Assembly (NCBI GenBank): GCA_003456855.1
Contig: DMOO01000011.1
Location: 1-14,245 of the forward strand
Direction of reading: 5' to 3'
Source of the DNA: Sphaerochaeta sp.
GTDB taxonomy: Bacteria > Spirochaetota > Spirochaetia > Sphaerochaetales > Sphaerochaetaceae
DNA length: 14,245 bases
Made by a program: the position numbers and the translations under genes. Shown here one piece after another: positions 1-7,898 of this stretch (within the stretch, counting starts at the first letter, position 1; every line of letters begins with the position of its first letter). The notes under the pieces were generated by a model. The model made no database searches, was not told the DNA's origin, and saw only the letters and a program-made list of their open reading frames with translations.

Positions 1-1
1 T

Positions 2-349
2 GACGGGATGCTTGAGATAGTCAGATACCACCACATGGAGAACAGGATAGTCGAGGTTGCAAGGAGCGTAGGGCTTGAACCATCGACACTGAAGCATCTT
101 CCAATGCAGATCTCAGGCGGAGAGGCGCAAAGGGTATCCCTTGCAAAGGCGCTGATGTTCTCGCCAAGGCTTCTTATCCTGGACGAGGCCACTTCCATGC
201 TGGATGTCTCCACACAGGCCAATGTGCTTGCACTGGCAAGGAAGGCCGGTGGCTCGATACTTCTGATAACACATGACCAGGAGCTTGCTGAAAGCTTCGC
301 TGGGAAAATCTATAGAATTGAAAACAAGGAGATTAGAAGAGAAAGATGA
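2..349 (+). CDS. ABC transporter ATP-binding protein, nickel/peptide type (5'-truncated)
   Basis: This is the C-terminal part of an ABC ATPase; the N-terminus, including the Walker A loop, lies before the window. Visible motifs, in order, are the ABC signature [15 protein letters not shown], Walker B with the catalytic glutamate ([12 protein letters not shown], containing the D-loop), and the switch histidine in LLITHD. The protein ends soon after the H-loop ([13 protein letters not shown]), so it lacks the C-terminal oligo_HPY extension found in many Opp/Dpp ATPases. NikE-like short forms exist. The stop codon overlaps the start of the binding-protein gene as ATGA, implying translational coupling. 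Family 5 importers usually have two ATPases (NikD and NikE), so a second is probably encoded just upstream. The nickel role is inferred from the downstream lar genes. The ABC ATPase identity is very secure and the substrate is not. Confidence 0.9.
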   Translation, partial: DGMLEIVRYHHMENRIVEVARSVGLEPSTLKHLPMQISGGEAQRVSLAKALMFSPRLLILDEATSMLDVSTQANVLALARKAGGSILLITHDQELAESFAGKIYRIENKEIRRER

Positions 350-1929
350 AGAAAGCAGTGACAATGATTGCACTTCTTGCAATTGCAATGAGCGTATTCG
401 GAGCAGCTGTCTCGGAGAAGACCTCAGAGGTCCATGTTGGAACAACTGCCTTGATCGAGAAGGCCGTCCAGGGAGAGTATGCCTTTGACATGCTTGCAAG
501 TGGAGTATCGGAACTTCCTATGGTCAGACAGGACAGCACTGGAAGCTTCCACCCTCTGGTGGCAGATTATTCGACAGAGGATGCAAAGACCTGGACATAT
601 ACCATCGTCGATGGTCTCAAGTGGTCTGATGGTGTGGCAGTGACAGCTGAGGATATTCTTTTCACACTTCAGTATGAGGATTCAACCGGAAGCGCAAACC
701 TTGTCTCCCAGACAAATTCCGACGGCAAGGTCACGGAGGCCAAGTACGAGTCCTACACAATCAGCGAGGATGGAAGGTCAATATCACTGACCCTAAAGTC
801 TGCCAATGTAAGAGAGCTCACAAACATGACAAGCTTCAGAATCGTCCCCAAGCACCTCTATGAGGACGGTGATGTGACGATTGAGGATTCAAGGGTCACC
901 TGTGGCCCATATGTGCTCGAGAGCTTTGACAAGGCCGCAGGTACAATCACCTTCAAGGTCAACGAGAACTACCCGAAGACCCCGAATGTGAACAAGGTCG
1001 TCTACCATCTCTTCGGCAACGAGGACACCATGTACATGGCCCTGCAGAACGGGGACATTGACTTCACATTCATCTATTCAACTGGTGTTGGTGTCACTTA
1101 TCTCGATGTCCTGAAACAGAGCAAAGGCCTTGAAATCCTGAACTATAGTGCAGCAAATGCCCCATTGGTTCTGTCGTTCAACAACTCAAGCAAGCTCTTT
1201 GGCAACGCCGATCTCAGACGTGCCGTCGCCAGCGCCATAGACTACTCCCAGATAGTCACCTATGTCGGCGGAGCAACTGCAAAGGTTGCCAACACCGGTT
1301 TCGTCCCTGAGGCCACAGTAGGCTACAAGGAGACCACTCAGCTTGCCACTGACCTTGCAAAGGCTGACTCCTACATGGCAGCCGCAGGTTACTCAAGGGG
1401 AGCCGATGGAAAGTATCCGGTCTCATTCATGCTGACCTACAGACTTGACCGTCCGGCACAGGTTGCAGCTGCAGAGCTCATAAAGACCCAGCTGGAGGCC
1501 TTTGGCATCTCAGTCGAGCTCGATGGCCTGGACAGCGCCTCCTACAACGCAAAGACAAGCAACAAGTTCAGTGAGAACAACGTGTCGTTCCAGGCTGCCC
1601 TGTTCGGCTTCACCTCAGCAGGAATGGGAATGATGAATGGTCTTGGAACCATCTATGTCGACAAGAACCATCCTGTACAGGGTGGAGCCCAGGTAACTGA
1701 TCCTAAGTTCGTTGAGGCTCTGAACATGATGGCAAAGGCCACGAACATCGAGGAGTACTACCAGGGAGCCTATGCAATGCAGGACTTCTACAGTGAGCAG
1801 ACACCTGTCGTGGCTCTCTACTGGGACAGCATGAGCTTCGCCGTATCCTCCAGGTTCACAGGTTACGTGATCGACAATGTCTTCGGACTTAACAACGTCG
1901 AGACCTGGTTCAACATAAAGGAGAACTGA
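346..1929 (+). CDS. Family 5 ABC transporter substrate-binding protein, probable nickel-binding
   Basis: This is a 527-residue periplasmic solute-binding protein of the SBP_bac_5 (NikA/DppA/OppA) family, close to the usual length. Residues 1-20 form a signal peptide (KK, then a hydrophobic run ending FGA-AV). There is no lipobox Cys, so the product is likely soluble in a periplasm rather than a lipoprotein. The family hallmark is at residues 84-110: a WTYTI strand, then [20 protein letters not shown], matching the usual 'DG.plTAeDV' block. The start codon overlaps the preceding ATPase stop by four bases. The permeases follow and the operon ends in larE-larB-larC, so nickel (free or chelated) is the most economical substrate. 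A di- or oligopeptide substrate cannot be excluded from sequence. I see no obvious metal-site signature. The family is sure; the nickel role is inferred from context. Confidence 0.88.
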   Translation: MKKAVTMIALLAIAMSVFGAAVSEKTSEVHVGTTALIEKAVQGEYAFDMLASGVSELPMVRQDSTGSFHPLVADYSTEDAKTWTYTIVDGLKWSDGVAVTAEDILFTLQYEDSTGSANLVSQTNSDGKVTEAKYESYTISEDGRSISLTLKSANVRELTNMTSFRIVPKHLYEDGDVTIEDSRVTCGPYVLESFDKAAGTITFKVNENYPKTPNVNKVVYHLFGNEDTMYMALQNGDIDFTFIYSTGVGVTYLDVLKQSKGLEILNYSAANAPLVLSFNNSSKLFGNADLRRAVASAIDYSQIVTYVGGATAKVANTGFVPEATVGYKETTQLATDLAKADSYMAAAGYSRGADGKYPVSFMLTYRLDRPAQVAAAELIKTQLEAFGISVELDGLDSASYNAKTSNKFSENNVSFQAALFGFTSAGMGMMNGLGTIYVDKNHPVQGGAQVTDPKFVEALNMMAKATNIEEYYQGAYAMQDFYSEQTPVVALYWDSMSFAVSSRFTGYVIDNVFGLNNVETWFNIKEN

Positions 1930-1933
1930 TTAG

Positions 1934-2866
1934 ATGAGAAGGGAATGGAGGAGCATACTGACAGCTGTCATATGCTTCCTTCTGGTCATAGTGCTAAACT
2001 TCCTCTTGCCTAGGCTTCTGCCCGGAAACCCGTTGGCCTATCTGACGGGAATATCCGAAGAGGGCCTAACAACGGTGCAGGAGGAGTACTATGTCCATGC
2101 CCTTCATCTTGACGAAAGTCTTTTCAGTCAGTTCATACACTACATAGAAAGCATATTCAACGGAACGTTGGGCTACTCCTTCAAAAAGGAGGCCACGGTG
2201 TCATCTCTCATCTCGGGGAGAATCTGGCCGACCTTGAAGATATCCATTCCGGCAATTGTAATCTCATCACTTCTGGGCCTTGTCCTGGGTCTTGCCTCAG
2301 GCTTCTCCACAAGGAGGAGAACCGACTCCTGGCTGACGCCTCTGATGATTGTGCTCAATGCAATACCATCGTTCCTGCTTGCACTGACTCTGGTTTTGGT
2401 CTTCGGCTTCAAACTGAGAATCCTGCCCTATGCAGGGCTTTCCACCTTTGTGCACCTGATTCTGCCTGTATCCACCCTGGTCATTGGAATGACACCGTCC
2501 AGATATCTTCTTGTAAGGAACATGGTGGCTACGCAGTCAAAAGAAAGATATGTCCTCTATGCCAGACAGCGTGGGTTGACCGATAGAAGAATCAGATACA
2601 GCTACATTCTGGGTAACATATCCGGACCGTTCATTATGACCATAGGTCTTGGTCTCGGGCTCGCCGTCTCAGGATCTGTGGTCATCGAGAACATCTTCTC
2701 GATCAACGGCATGGGAAAGCTCCTGACAGAGGCCGTCTACACTCTGGACTATCCTTTGATCCAGGGCATTCTCTTCATGGCAACGGCCATAATGGCCATA
2801 GCGATAATCCTGTCCGATCTGGTGGCCCTTGCCCTGGATCCGAAGAGGAGGCTTGTAAATGAATAG
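1934..2866 (+). CDS. ABC transporter permease, NikB/DppB type
   Basis: This 310-residue inner-membrane permease belongs to the binding-protein-dependent family (BPD_transp_1, NikB/DppB/OppB branch). The layout is typical of the B subunit: one N-terminal membrane helix (about residues 8-28) and LLPGNPLAYL just after it, then a periplasmic loop to about residue 97, then a five-helix core. The cytoplasmic EAA-type coupling loop, which docks on the ATPase, is at residues 207-226 (YVLYARQRGLTDRRIRYSYI). The C-terminus ends in LDPKRR, the usual end of this branch. An AAGGAG ribosome binding site overlaps the 3' end of the binding-protein gene, about ten bases before the ATG. It should form a heterodimer with the next gene product. 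Substrate is inferred as nickel from the lar genes downstream. Confidence 0.88.
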   Translation: MRREWRSILTAVICFLLVIVLNFLLPRLLPGNPLAYLTGISEEGLTTVQEEYYVHALHLDESLFSQFIHYIESIFNGTLGYSFKKEATVSSLISGRIWPTLKISIPAIVISSLLGLVLGLASGFSTRRRTDSWLTPLMIVLNAIPSFLLALTLVLVFGFKLRILPYAGLSTFVHLILPVSTLVIGMTPSRYLLVRNMVATQSKERYVLYARQRGLTDRRIRYSYILGNISGPFIMTIGLGLGLAVSGSVVIENIFSINGMGKLLTEAVYTLDYPLIQGILFMATAIMAIAIILSDLVALALDPKRRLVNE

Positions 2867-3671
2867 ACGCAAAGCTCTGTTTGTAATCGGCCTTGTCCTC
2901 CTTCTCGGATTTGCGATAATGGCTGCGATTCCATCGGTGATTGCTCCATATGGCCAGAAGGAGATGTTCCAGAGTTGGCTCAGACCATCCTCTGAGCACC
3001 TGCTTGGCACCAACAGACTTGGCTATGACATAATGACTGAGATCATCTACGGAACAAGGACCACCCTTGTGACCGGATTGTGCGCAAGTCTGATATCTCT
3101 TGCCCTTGGAGCCATGATAGGGGCTCTTGCAGCTGAGGACAGCCTTTTGGGTCGCCTTGCAGACGGATTGATAGATGTCATGGCCATGCTTCCAAGGCTT
3201 GTGATCCTTATAGTCCTTGGCTCATTCATACATGGTGGAAGCCTGTCCCTTATAATGCTGATCTCTGTCTTCAGCTGGAGCGCAACTGCCAGGACAGTCA
3301 GGGCCAGGGTCCTTGAGCTGAAGCAGAGTCCATTCACCGAGAATCTCAGGATAGAGGGTTTCTCAAGCCTTCACATTCTGGTCCACCATACAATCCCGAA
3401 CACCTCGGACATACTTCTGTCCAGGTTCCTTCTGGGTCTTAACAGCTGCATCATGATGGAGTCCACCCTGAGCTTCCTTGGTTTTGGAGACACCTTCCAT
3501 CCAACCTGGGGAACCATGGTCAACATGGCGTACAAGAATGGTGCGTTCATAAGGCAGGCCTATGCATATCTTCTTTCCCCTGGAATATGTATAATGCTTC
3601 TGTCACTGAGCTTCTATTTCATGAGCATCTACTTCAGTGCCAAGAGAGAGGAAGTGGAGGAGGTTGTTTGA
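2859..3671 (+). CDS. ABC transporter permease, NikC/DppC type
   Basis: This 270-residue inner-membrane permease is the partner of the preceding NikB/DppB-type subunit. It has an N-terminal helix (residues 7-27), then the C-subunit hallmark LLGTNRLGYDIMTEIIYGTR at about 48-67, a membrane core, and an EAA-type coupling loop near 158-180 (PFTENLRIEGFSSLHILVHH). The segment ESTLSFLGFGDTFHPTWGTM at 201-220 matches the conserved 'SFLGLG...WG.m' of NikC/DppC. It starts inside the end of the upstream gene (8-base overlap) behind a GAGGAGG site eight bases from the ATG. Its stop shares one base with the next start (TGATG). The tail is unusually acidic (KREEVEEVV). That DNA doubles as the ribosome binding site of the next gene, which may explain the Glu/Val run. 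Confidence 0.88.
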   Translation: MNRRKALFVIGLVLLLGFAIMAAIPSVIAPYGQKEMFQSWLRPSSEHLLGTNRLGYDIMTEIIYGTRTTLVTGLCASLISLALGAMIGALAAEDSLLGRLADGLIDVMAMLPRLVILIVLGSFIHGGSLSLIMLISVFSWSATARTVRARVLELKQSPFTENLRIEGFSSLHILVHHTIPNTSDILLSRFLLGLNSCIMMESTLSFLGFGDTFHPTWGTMVNMAYKNGAFIRQAYAYLLSPGICIMLLSLSFYFMSIYFSAKREEVEEVV

Positions 3672-4444
3672 TGGGTAAGTACTTTGCCGACATCCACGAG
3701 GGTCCGGATTCACAGATGGGCAACAAGCCTGAGACTGTGAAGGACACTGAAGAGATAATTGCAATCAAGAGGAATCTCGAGTCCCTTGTTGATCCAAACG
3801 AGCGTTATGACGCCCTATTGCCTTTATCAAAGGCATTAATCTTCCAACTTCGGTACAAATCAGCACTGAAGTTCCTGGACCAGGCGGTAGAGCTTCTTCC
3901 TTCCAGACCTGAGGCCCTGAGAATGAGGGCCATCAGAAGACTGTACACCTTGGACACAAAGGGCAGTCTTGAGGACTTTTTCAAGCTTAGAGCCATTGAC
4001 TACGAGGATGTCTCCTACCAGATTGGACTTGGATACTTTTTTAGCGCGCAGTATGAGAAGTCCATGAAAGAGATGGAGATCTGCTACGACCTCGCAAACA
4101 AGGAGATGAAGATAGCTGCAATGTACTGGCAGGCAATAGCTGCAAGGCGCTGCGGCGGAAAGGCGACTTTGCTCGAGAAGTTCACCGATGACTACGACTG
4201 TGGCCACCATACCTCATACAAGGCAGGCTGTTCCTTGCTCGTGGGCCATACAACGGTGGAGGAACTCAAGAACCTTGCAGATAAAGAAGAATCGGATCTT
4301 GAGTACGCCATGCTCTCATATCCACTGCATGAAGTCGGAGTTAAGCCTCTTGAGGATATTGTCAAAAGGGATTCGTTCTGGATCGGCTTTGCTTATGTGG
4401 CTGCCTGGAACGACCTTCATTATGAGGGAAGGGGTAGGAGTTGA
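3671..4444 (+). CDS. Uncharacterised TPR-like protein within the nickel/lar operon
   Basis: I do not recognise this as a named family. The product has 257 residues with no signal peptide or membrane segment, so it should be cytoplasmic. Helical pairs spaced like tetratricopeptide repeats are visible around residues 47-80 (ALIFQLRYKSALKFLDQAVE, then LLPSRPEALRMRA) and 113-150 (YQIGLGYFFSAQYEKSMKEM, then the next helix). A Cys/His-rich patch follows at 161-187: C161, C177, H179, H180 and C187, which could bind metal, though no known site pattern is evident. The start was placed at the ATG sharing one base with the permease stop because GGAGGAGG lies seven bases upstream; a longer reading from 3587 would run inside the permease. 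It lies between importer and lar genes in a coupled operon. A scaffold or metal-handling role in cofactor maturation is a guess. Confidence 0.8.
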   Translation: MGKYFADIHEGPDSQMGNKPETVKDTEEIIAIKRNLESLVDPNERYDALLPLSKALIFQLRYKSALKFLDQAVELLPSRPEALRMRAIRRLYTLDTKGSLEDFFKLRAIDYEDVSYQIGLGYFFSAQYEKSMKEMEICYDLANKEMKIAAMYWQAIAARRCGGKATLLEKFTDDYDCGHHTSYKAGCSLLVGHTTVEELKNLADKEESDLEYAMLSYPLHEVGVKPLEDIVKRDSFWIGFAYVAAWNDLHYEGRGRS

Positions 4445-4446
4445 GT

Positions 4447-5199
4447 ATGACGTTGAATGAATTCTTCAAGGAAAATCCCAAGGTTGCAATCGCCTTTTCC
4501 GGTGGAGTGGACTCATCATATCTGCTCTATGAGGCCAAAAAGTGCAATGCGGAAGTCATCGCGTATTATGTGAGCTCACAGTTCCAGCCGGGATTCGAGC
4601 TGGAGGATGCCAAGAGGATCGCACAGTACACAGACTGTGAGATGAAGATTCTTGAGGTTGATGTGCTCTGTGACCCGATCGTTGCATCAAACCCGAAGGA
4701 CAGATGCTATCACTGCAAGAGAAGAATATTCTCCACCATACTGGAGGCTGCAGCCAAGGATGGTTTCACAACAATACTGGATGGTACGAACTATTCTGAC
4801 GACATAGCTGACAGACCGGGCTACAGGGCCCTTGGCGAGATGAAGGTCCTTTCTCCTCTCAGGCTCTGTGAACTGACCAAGGCCGAGATAAGAAAGAGAT
4901 CCCGGGAAGCTGGACTGTTCACCTGGAACAAGAGCGCTTATGCCTGTCTTGCCACAAGGATTCCGACAGGGGACCAGATAACCGCAGAGAAATTGAAGAT
5001 GACGGAGAATGCGGAGGAGCTGCTGTTCTCGATGGGTTTCGATGACTTCCGTGTACGTTATCTGGACGGCTATGCCAGAATTCAGGTCAGGGCCTCACAG
5101 CTTGCAAAGCTGATGGACTATCGTGATAAAATCAAACAAGAACTTGGAAAGGACTACAAAGGAGTCCTTCTTGATTTGGAGACAAGGGATGAACAGTGA
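4447..5199 (+). CDS. larE: LarE, ATP-dependent sulfur transferase for nickel-pincer nucleotide synthesis
   Basis: LarE adenylates pyridinium-3,5-biscarboxylic acid mononucleotide (P2CMN) and converts both carboxylates to thiocarboxylates, giving the pincer ligand P2TMN. The 250-residue protein begins with the PP-loop ATP-pyrophosphatase motif [13 protein letters not shown] (residues 16-28). [12 protein letters not shown] at 82-93 and [11 protein letters not shown] at 163-173 are typical LarE segments. Cys167 in ACLATR aligns by motif with the Lactobacillus plantarum residue (Cys176) that donates its own sulfur and becomes dehydroalanine. Cys87 and Cys90 are also present. Some LarE proteins instead use an iron-sulfur cluster on three cysteines; motif reading alone cannot settle which applies here. 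The ATG six bases after GGAG is preferred over an upstream TTG at 4441. The gene lies two bases after the TPR gene and overlaps larB by 11 bases. Confidence 0.93.
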   Translation: MTLNEFFKENPKVAIAFSGGVDSSYLLYEAKKCNAEVIAYYVSSQFQPGFELEDAKRIAQYTDCEMKILEVDVLCDPIVASNPKDRCYHCKRRIFSTILEAAAKDGFTTILDGTNYSDDIADRPGYRALGEMKVLSPLRLCELTKAEIRKRSREAGLFTWNKSAYACLATRIPTGDQITAEKLKMTENAEELLFSMGFDDFRVRYLDGYARIQVRASQLAKLMDYRDKIKQELGKDYKGVLLDLETRDEQ

Positions 5200-5944
5200 T
5201 TACAGAAGACTGCTTGAAGGCGTGAAGGACGGCTCCGTCTCTGTTGACGAGGCTCTGTCAAAGCTCAAGTCAAAGCCATTCGAGGATCTCGGATTCGCAA
5301 AGGTGGATCTTCACCGCAAACTCAGGCAAGGCCAGTGTGAGGTCATCTACGGAGCCGGAAAGACCGTGGAACAGATCAAGGCGATAGCCAAGGCCCTGTC
5401 CGATGACGGCAACGGATGCATCCTGATCACCAGAATCGACGGAGCCAAGGCTGAAGGTCTGCAGGACATACCCGGCTTTAAGTACTACAGCGATGCCAGA
5501 ATCGGCATTGTTGGTAGTATGCCAAAGCCTGATGGAATAGGCAGGATAGTGGTCGCCACCGGCGGCACAAGTGACATCCCTGTTGCCGAGGAGGCCGCAA
5601 TAACCGCAGAGAGCTACGGCAATGAGGTCGTAAGACTCTATGATGTGGGTGTGGCGGGACTTCACAGAACCCTCTCACACCTCGAGGAGCTTACATCAGC
5701 CACAGTGGTCATAGCCATTGCGGGAATGGAAGGTGCACTTGCATCTGTTCTTGGTGGCCTTGTCGACTGTCCCGTCATCGCCGTGCCTACATCTGTCGGC
5801 TACGGGGCATCGTTCAACGGGCTCTCCGCCTTGCTCAGCATGCTGAACTCCTGCTCTAGTGGAGTCAGCGTGGTCAACATAGACAATGGATTCGGGGCCG
5901 GTTATCTGGCATCAATGATCAACCATGTGGAGAAAAGGAAATGA
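5189..5944 (+). CDS. larB: LarB, NaAD carboxylase/hydrolase for nickel-pincer nucleotide synthesis
   Basis: LarB performs the first step of NPN synthesis: it carboxylates C5 of the pyridinium ring of nicotinic acid adenine dinucleotide and cleaves the phosphoanhydride, giving P2CMN and AMP. The 251-residue product matches the family's usual length of about 250. The C-terminal half is a PurE-like (AIR carboxylase) domain: [17 protein letters not shown] at 121-137, VGYGASFNG at 203-211 and [10 protein letters not shown] at 230-239. Cys222 in [11 protein letters not shown] matches the catalytic Cys (221 in L. plantarum) that forms a transient bond with the pyridinium ring. The ATG was chosen because GGAG lies seven bases upstream and the N-terminus then fits the family; an earlier start at 5123 would lie wholly inside larE. 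It overlaps larE by 11 bases and larC by an ATGA. Confidence 0.94.
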   Translation: MNSDYRRLLEGVKDGSVSVDEALSKLKSKPFEDLGFAKVDLHRKLRQGQCEVIYGAGKTVEQIKAIAKALSDDGNGCILITRIDGAKAEGLQDIPGFKYYSDARIGIVGSMPKPDGIGRIVVATGGTSDIPVAEEAAITAESYGNEVVRLYDVGVAGLHRTLSHLEELTSATVVIAIAGMEGALASVLGGLVDCPVIAVPTSVGYGASFNGLSALLSMLNSCSSGVSVVNIDNGFGAGYLASMINHVEKRK

Positions 5945-7137
5945 AGACGATTTACATAGACGCATCGATGGGAGCCGCAGGTGACATGCTCACCGCTGCA
6001 CTTCTGGACACAATGGATGAGAATGCAAGAAAGACCTTCGTGGAGAAGCTGAACTCCCTTGGACTGCCAGGAATCCAGTACAGTCTTGTGAAGTCCGAGA
6101 AGTGTGGAATCACCGGCAGCCACATGGACGTGACCTTCAACGGAGAAGAGGAGGGTGAGGAACATCACCATCATGATGAGCACGAGCACCATCATCACCA
6201 TCACTCATCAATGCATGACATCGAGCATATAGTCTGCTCTCATCTTCCTATCTCGGATAAGGTGAAGAAGGATGTCATGGCAGTCTACAACCTCATTGCA
6301 CAGGCAGAATCAACGGTCCATGGAACAACGGTTGACCAGATACATTTCCATGAAGTTGGCACCATGGATGCAATAGCCGATGTCACTGCAGTATGCATGC
6401 TTTTTGATGTAATCGGAGCAGAAGAGGTTATCGTTTCTCCAATCCATGTCGGTTCTGGAACCGTCAAATGCGCCCATGGAATCCTGCCTGTGCCTGCACC
6501 TGCAACAGCCCATATACTGAAGGATTGTCCAATCTACTCCCAGGACATCAAGGGAGAGCTCTGCACCCCTACCGGGGCTGCTCTGCTGAAGCACTTTGCA
6601 ACCTCTTTCGGCAGCATGCCCATCATGACAGTCTCATCCATCGGCTACGGAATGGGCAAGAAGGACTTTGATAGGGCAAACTGCGTCAGGATCATGGTCG
6701 GAGAAAGGGAAGGGTCCACTGATTCGGTCCTTGAACTTGAATGCAACCTGGATGACATGACTGCGGAAGCTGTGGGATATGCCCAGGAGGCCCTGTTCAA
6801 GGCAGGGGCTCTGGATGTGTTCACAACGTCCATCGGGATGAAGAAGTCCAGACCTGGAATCCTGCTCTCTGTGATCTGCAGACCTGAGGACAAGGGTAGA
6901 ATGGTTGAGGAGTTCTTCAGACATACCACAACCCTTGGCATAAGGGAGAAGGCCTGCAGCCGCTATGTTCTTTCCCGCAAGACTGAGACCATCGACACTG
7001 AATTCGGACCTGTGAGGGTCAAGAAGAGCTACGGCTATGGTGTTGAGAGATCAAAGCTCGAATACGACGACATCTCCGAAATAGCAAGAAAGAAGGGTCT
7101 TTCTCTGGAAGAGGTCAGAACAAGAATCGAGAAATGA
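5941..7137 (+). CDS. larC: LarC, CTP-dependent nickel insertion cyclometallase (single continuous frame)
   Basis: LarC inserts Ni into P2TMN in a CTP-dependent reaction, forming the Ni-C and Ni-S bonds of the nickel-pincer cofactor. The product has 398 residues. The N-terminal domain starts [19 protein letters not shown] (5-23). A His-rich loop, ten His between residues 75 and 88, probably gathers nickel. Conserved blocks follow at 131-147 ([17 protein letters not shown]) and 167-220 (including [11 protein letters not shown] and CTPTGAALL). The C-terminal domain starts near 263 ([11 protein letters not shown]) and includes [12 protein letters not shown] at 295-306. In L. plantarum these halves are larC1 and larC2, joined by programmed frameshifting; here one uninterrupted frame covers both. 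It is coupled to larB by an ATGA overlap and is the last gene of the operon. Its stop directly abuts the stop of the convergent regulator gene. Confidence 0.95.
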   Translation: MKTIYIDASMGAAGDMLTAALLDTMDENARKTFVEKLNSLGLPGIQYSLVKSEKCGITGSHMDVTFNGEEEGEEHHHHDEHEHHHHHHSSMHDIEHIVCSHLPISDKVKKDVMAVYNLIAQAESTVHGTTVDQIHFHEVGTMDAIADVTAVCMLFDVIGAEEVIVSPIHVGSGTVKCAHGILPVPAPATAHILKDCPIYSQDIKGELCTPTGAALLKHFATSFGSMPIMTVSSIGYGMGKKDFDRANCVRIMVGEREGSTDSVLELECNLDDMTAEAVGYAQEALFKAGALDVFTTSIGMKKSRPGILLSVICRPEDKGRMVEEFFRHTTTLGIREKACSRYVLSRKTETIDTEFGPVRVKKSYGYGVERSKLEYDDISEIARKKGLSLEEVRTRIEK

Positions 7138-7764
7138 TTAGAGCCCTAGGCTGTCCAGGTCTATGCTCTTGTGCTTTGGCGGTCTGACATCCTTGCAGAA
7201 GAGACCGTGGATGTTGCAGTAACAGTAAAGCTTGCCTCTCCCCAAAGGGAATCTGGACTGGCAGTACCACTCTGGATACATCTTTGACACGTGCACTCCG
7301 TCTCCGCCCATGAAAGCAAGGAAGGAGATGAAGTGCTCCTTTGTCATCTCGTGCTCTACGGTGACGTAATACTCTCCATCCGATTCCTCGGACTCTATCA
7401 TATGGTCGTCGTCGCAGAACTGCTCCTCCTGAGGCTGGAGAGTGACGTTGCAGCATCTTATCTCGACGTTTCCTGCACTTGTGATTATGTTCCCGCAGAC
7501 CGGGCAGACGTAGAACTTGGATTCGTTGATGTCGGTGTTCCTGTTTGTGCTCACCACCTCAACCCCATCAAGGATCTGCTCTACGGTGGTGTCCAGGGCC
7601 TTTGCAATTGGTTTGAGCAGAGAGATGTCAGGATAGGCCTGGCCTTCCTCCCACTTCATGATCAGATCGAAACCGACTCCAAGCTTCTCAGCCAGGTCGA
7701 ATTCCGACAGACCTTTCTCCTCTCTCAGTCTCCTTAGCGTTTCTCCTTTGACATACTGGTCCAT
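7138..7764 (-). CDS. XRE-type HTH fused to a desulfoferrodoxin-like iron domain; candidate redox-sensing regulator
   Basis: The 208-residue product has two parts. Residues 5-66 are a lambda/XRE-type HTH (ETLRRLREEKGLSEFDLAEK, then a recognition region and PDISLLKPIAKALDTTVEQI). Residues 85-190 resemble desulfoferrodoxin. A desulforedoxin-like FeS4 site is suggested by Cys87-x2-Cys90 and Cys104-Cys105. The superoxide reductase iron site is suggested by His121, His138, His144 (HEMTKEH), Cys183 and His186 (CNIHGL), with spacings of 6 and 3 residues as in known enzymes. The Lys usually before the first His is Asp120 here, so sensing rather than catalysis seems more likely. The start is set by GGGAGGG seven or so bases upstream; a longer frame to 7917 would read over the small gene before it. 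That gene ends 14 bases upstream and is probably co-transcribed. DNA binding and iron binding are inferred. Confidence 0.88.
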   Translation of the reverse strand: MDQYVKGETLRRLREEKGLSEFDLAEKLGVGFDLIMKWEEGQAYPDISLLKPIAKALDTTVEQILDGVEVVSTNRNTDINESKFYVCPVCGNIITSAGNVEIRCCNVTLQPQEEQFCDDDHMIESEESDGEYYVTVEHEMTKEHFISFLAFMGGDGVHVSKMYPEWYCQSRFPLGRGKLYCYCNIHGLFCKDVRPPKHKSIDLDSLGL

Positions 7765-7778
7765 GTCAGCCCTCCCAG

Positions 7779-7898
7779 TCATGGATTGGCCGCTGCCCAG
7801 ATATCCAGGATCTTGCTTGCACCCAGGAAGAGGGCTGTAAGAAGAACGGCTATCAGAATGACCAGCACCACAATCCGGAACCAAAACGGGGTACGCAT
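7779..7898 (-). CDS. 39-residue single-pass membrane protein
   Basis: This small gene is in a different frame from the regulator downstream. The peptide runs MRTPFWFRIVV..., then a membrane helix over about residues 8-27 (IVVLVILIAVLLTALFLG overlaps it) and a short tail ILDIWAAANP. Arg2 and Arg8 before the helix favour a cytoplasmic N-terminus. Support for real translation is an ideal AAGGAGG site six bases before the ATG and a sigma-70-like promoter just upstream. It ends only 14 bases before the HTH-desulfoferrodoxin start, so the two form a unit. I do not recognise the family. It might be a membrane partner or small modulator of the regulator; no function can be assigned. Confidence 0.65.
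   Translation of the reverse strand: MRTPFWFRIVVLVILIAVLLTALFLGASKILDIWAAANP

Noticed and set aside
3587..3670. Longer start for the TPR-like protein
   Set aside because: It would lie inside the coding sequence of the permease. The ATG at 3671 has GGAGGAGG at ideal distance and shares a base with the permease stop.
5123..5188. Longer start for LarB
   Set aside because: The extension is the larE 3' end read in another frame and does not resemble LarB; the ATG at 5189 gives the family length and has GGAG seven bases upstream.
6163..6204. CAT/CAC repeat tract that might be a microsatellite or construct tag
   Set aside because: It encodes the His-rich loop of LarC in frame; His-rich loops are usual in nickel-handling proteins.
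7142..7152. AGCC-CTA-GGCT as terminator for the lar operon
   Set aside because: Only four base pairs, no T-run in either direction, and it lies inside the opposite gene's coding end.
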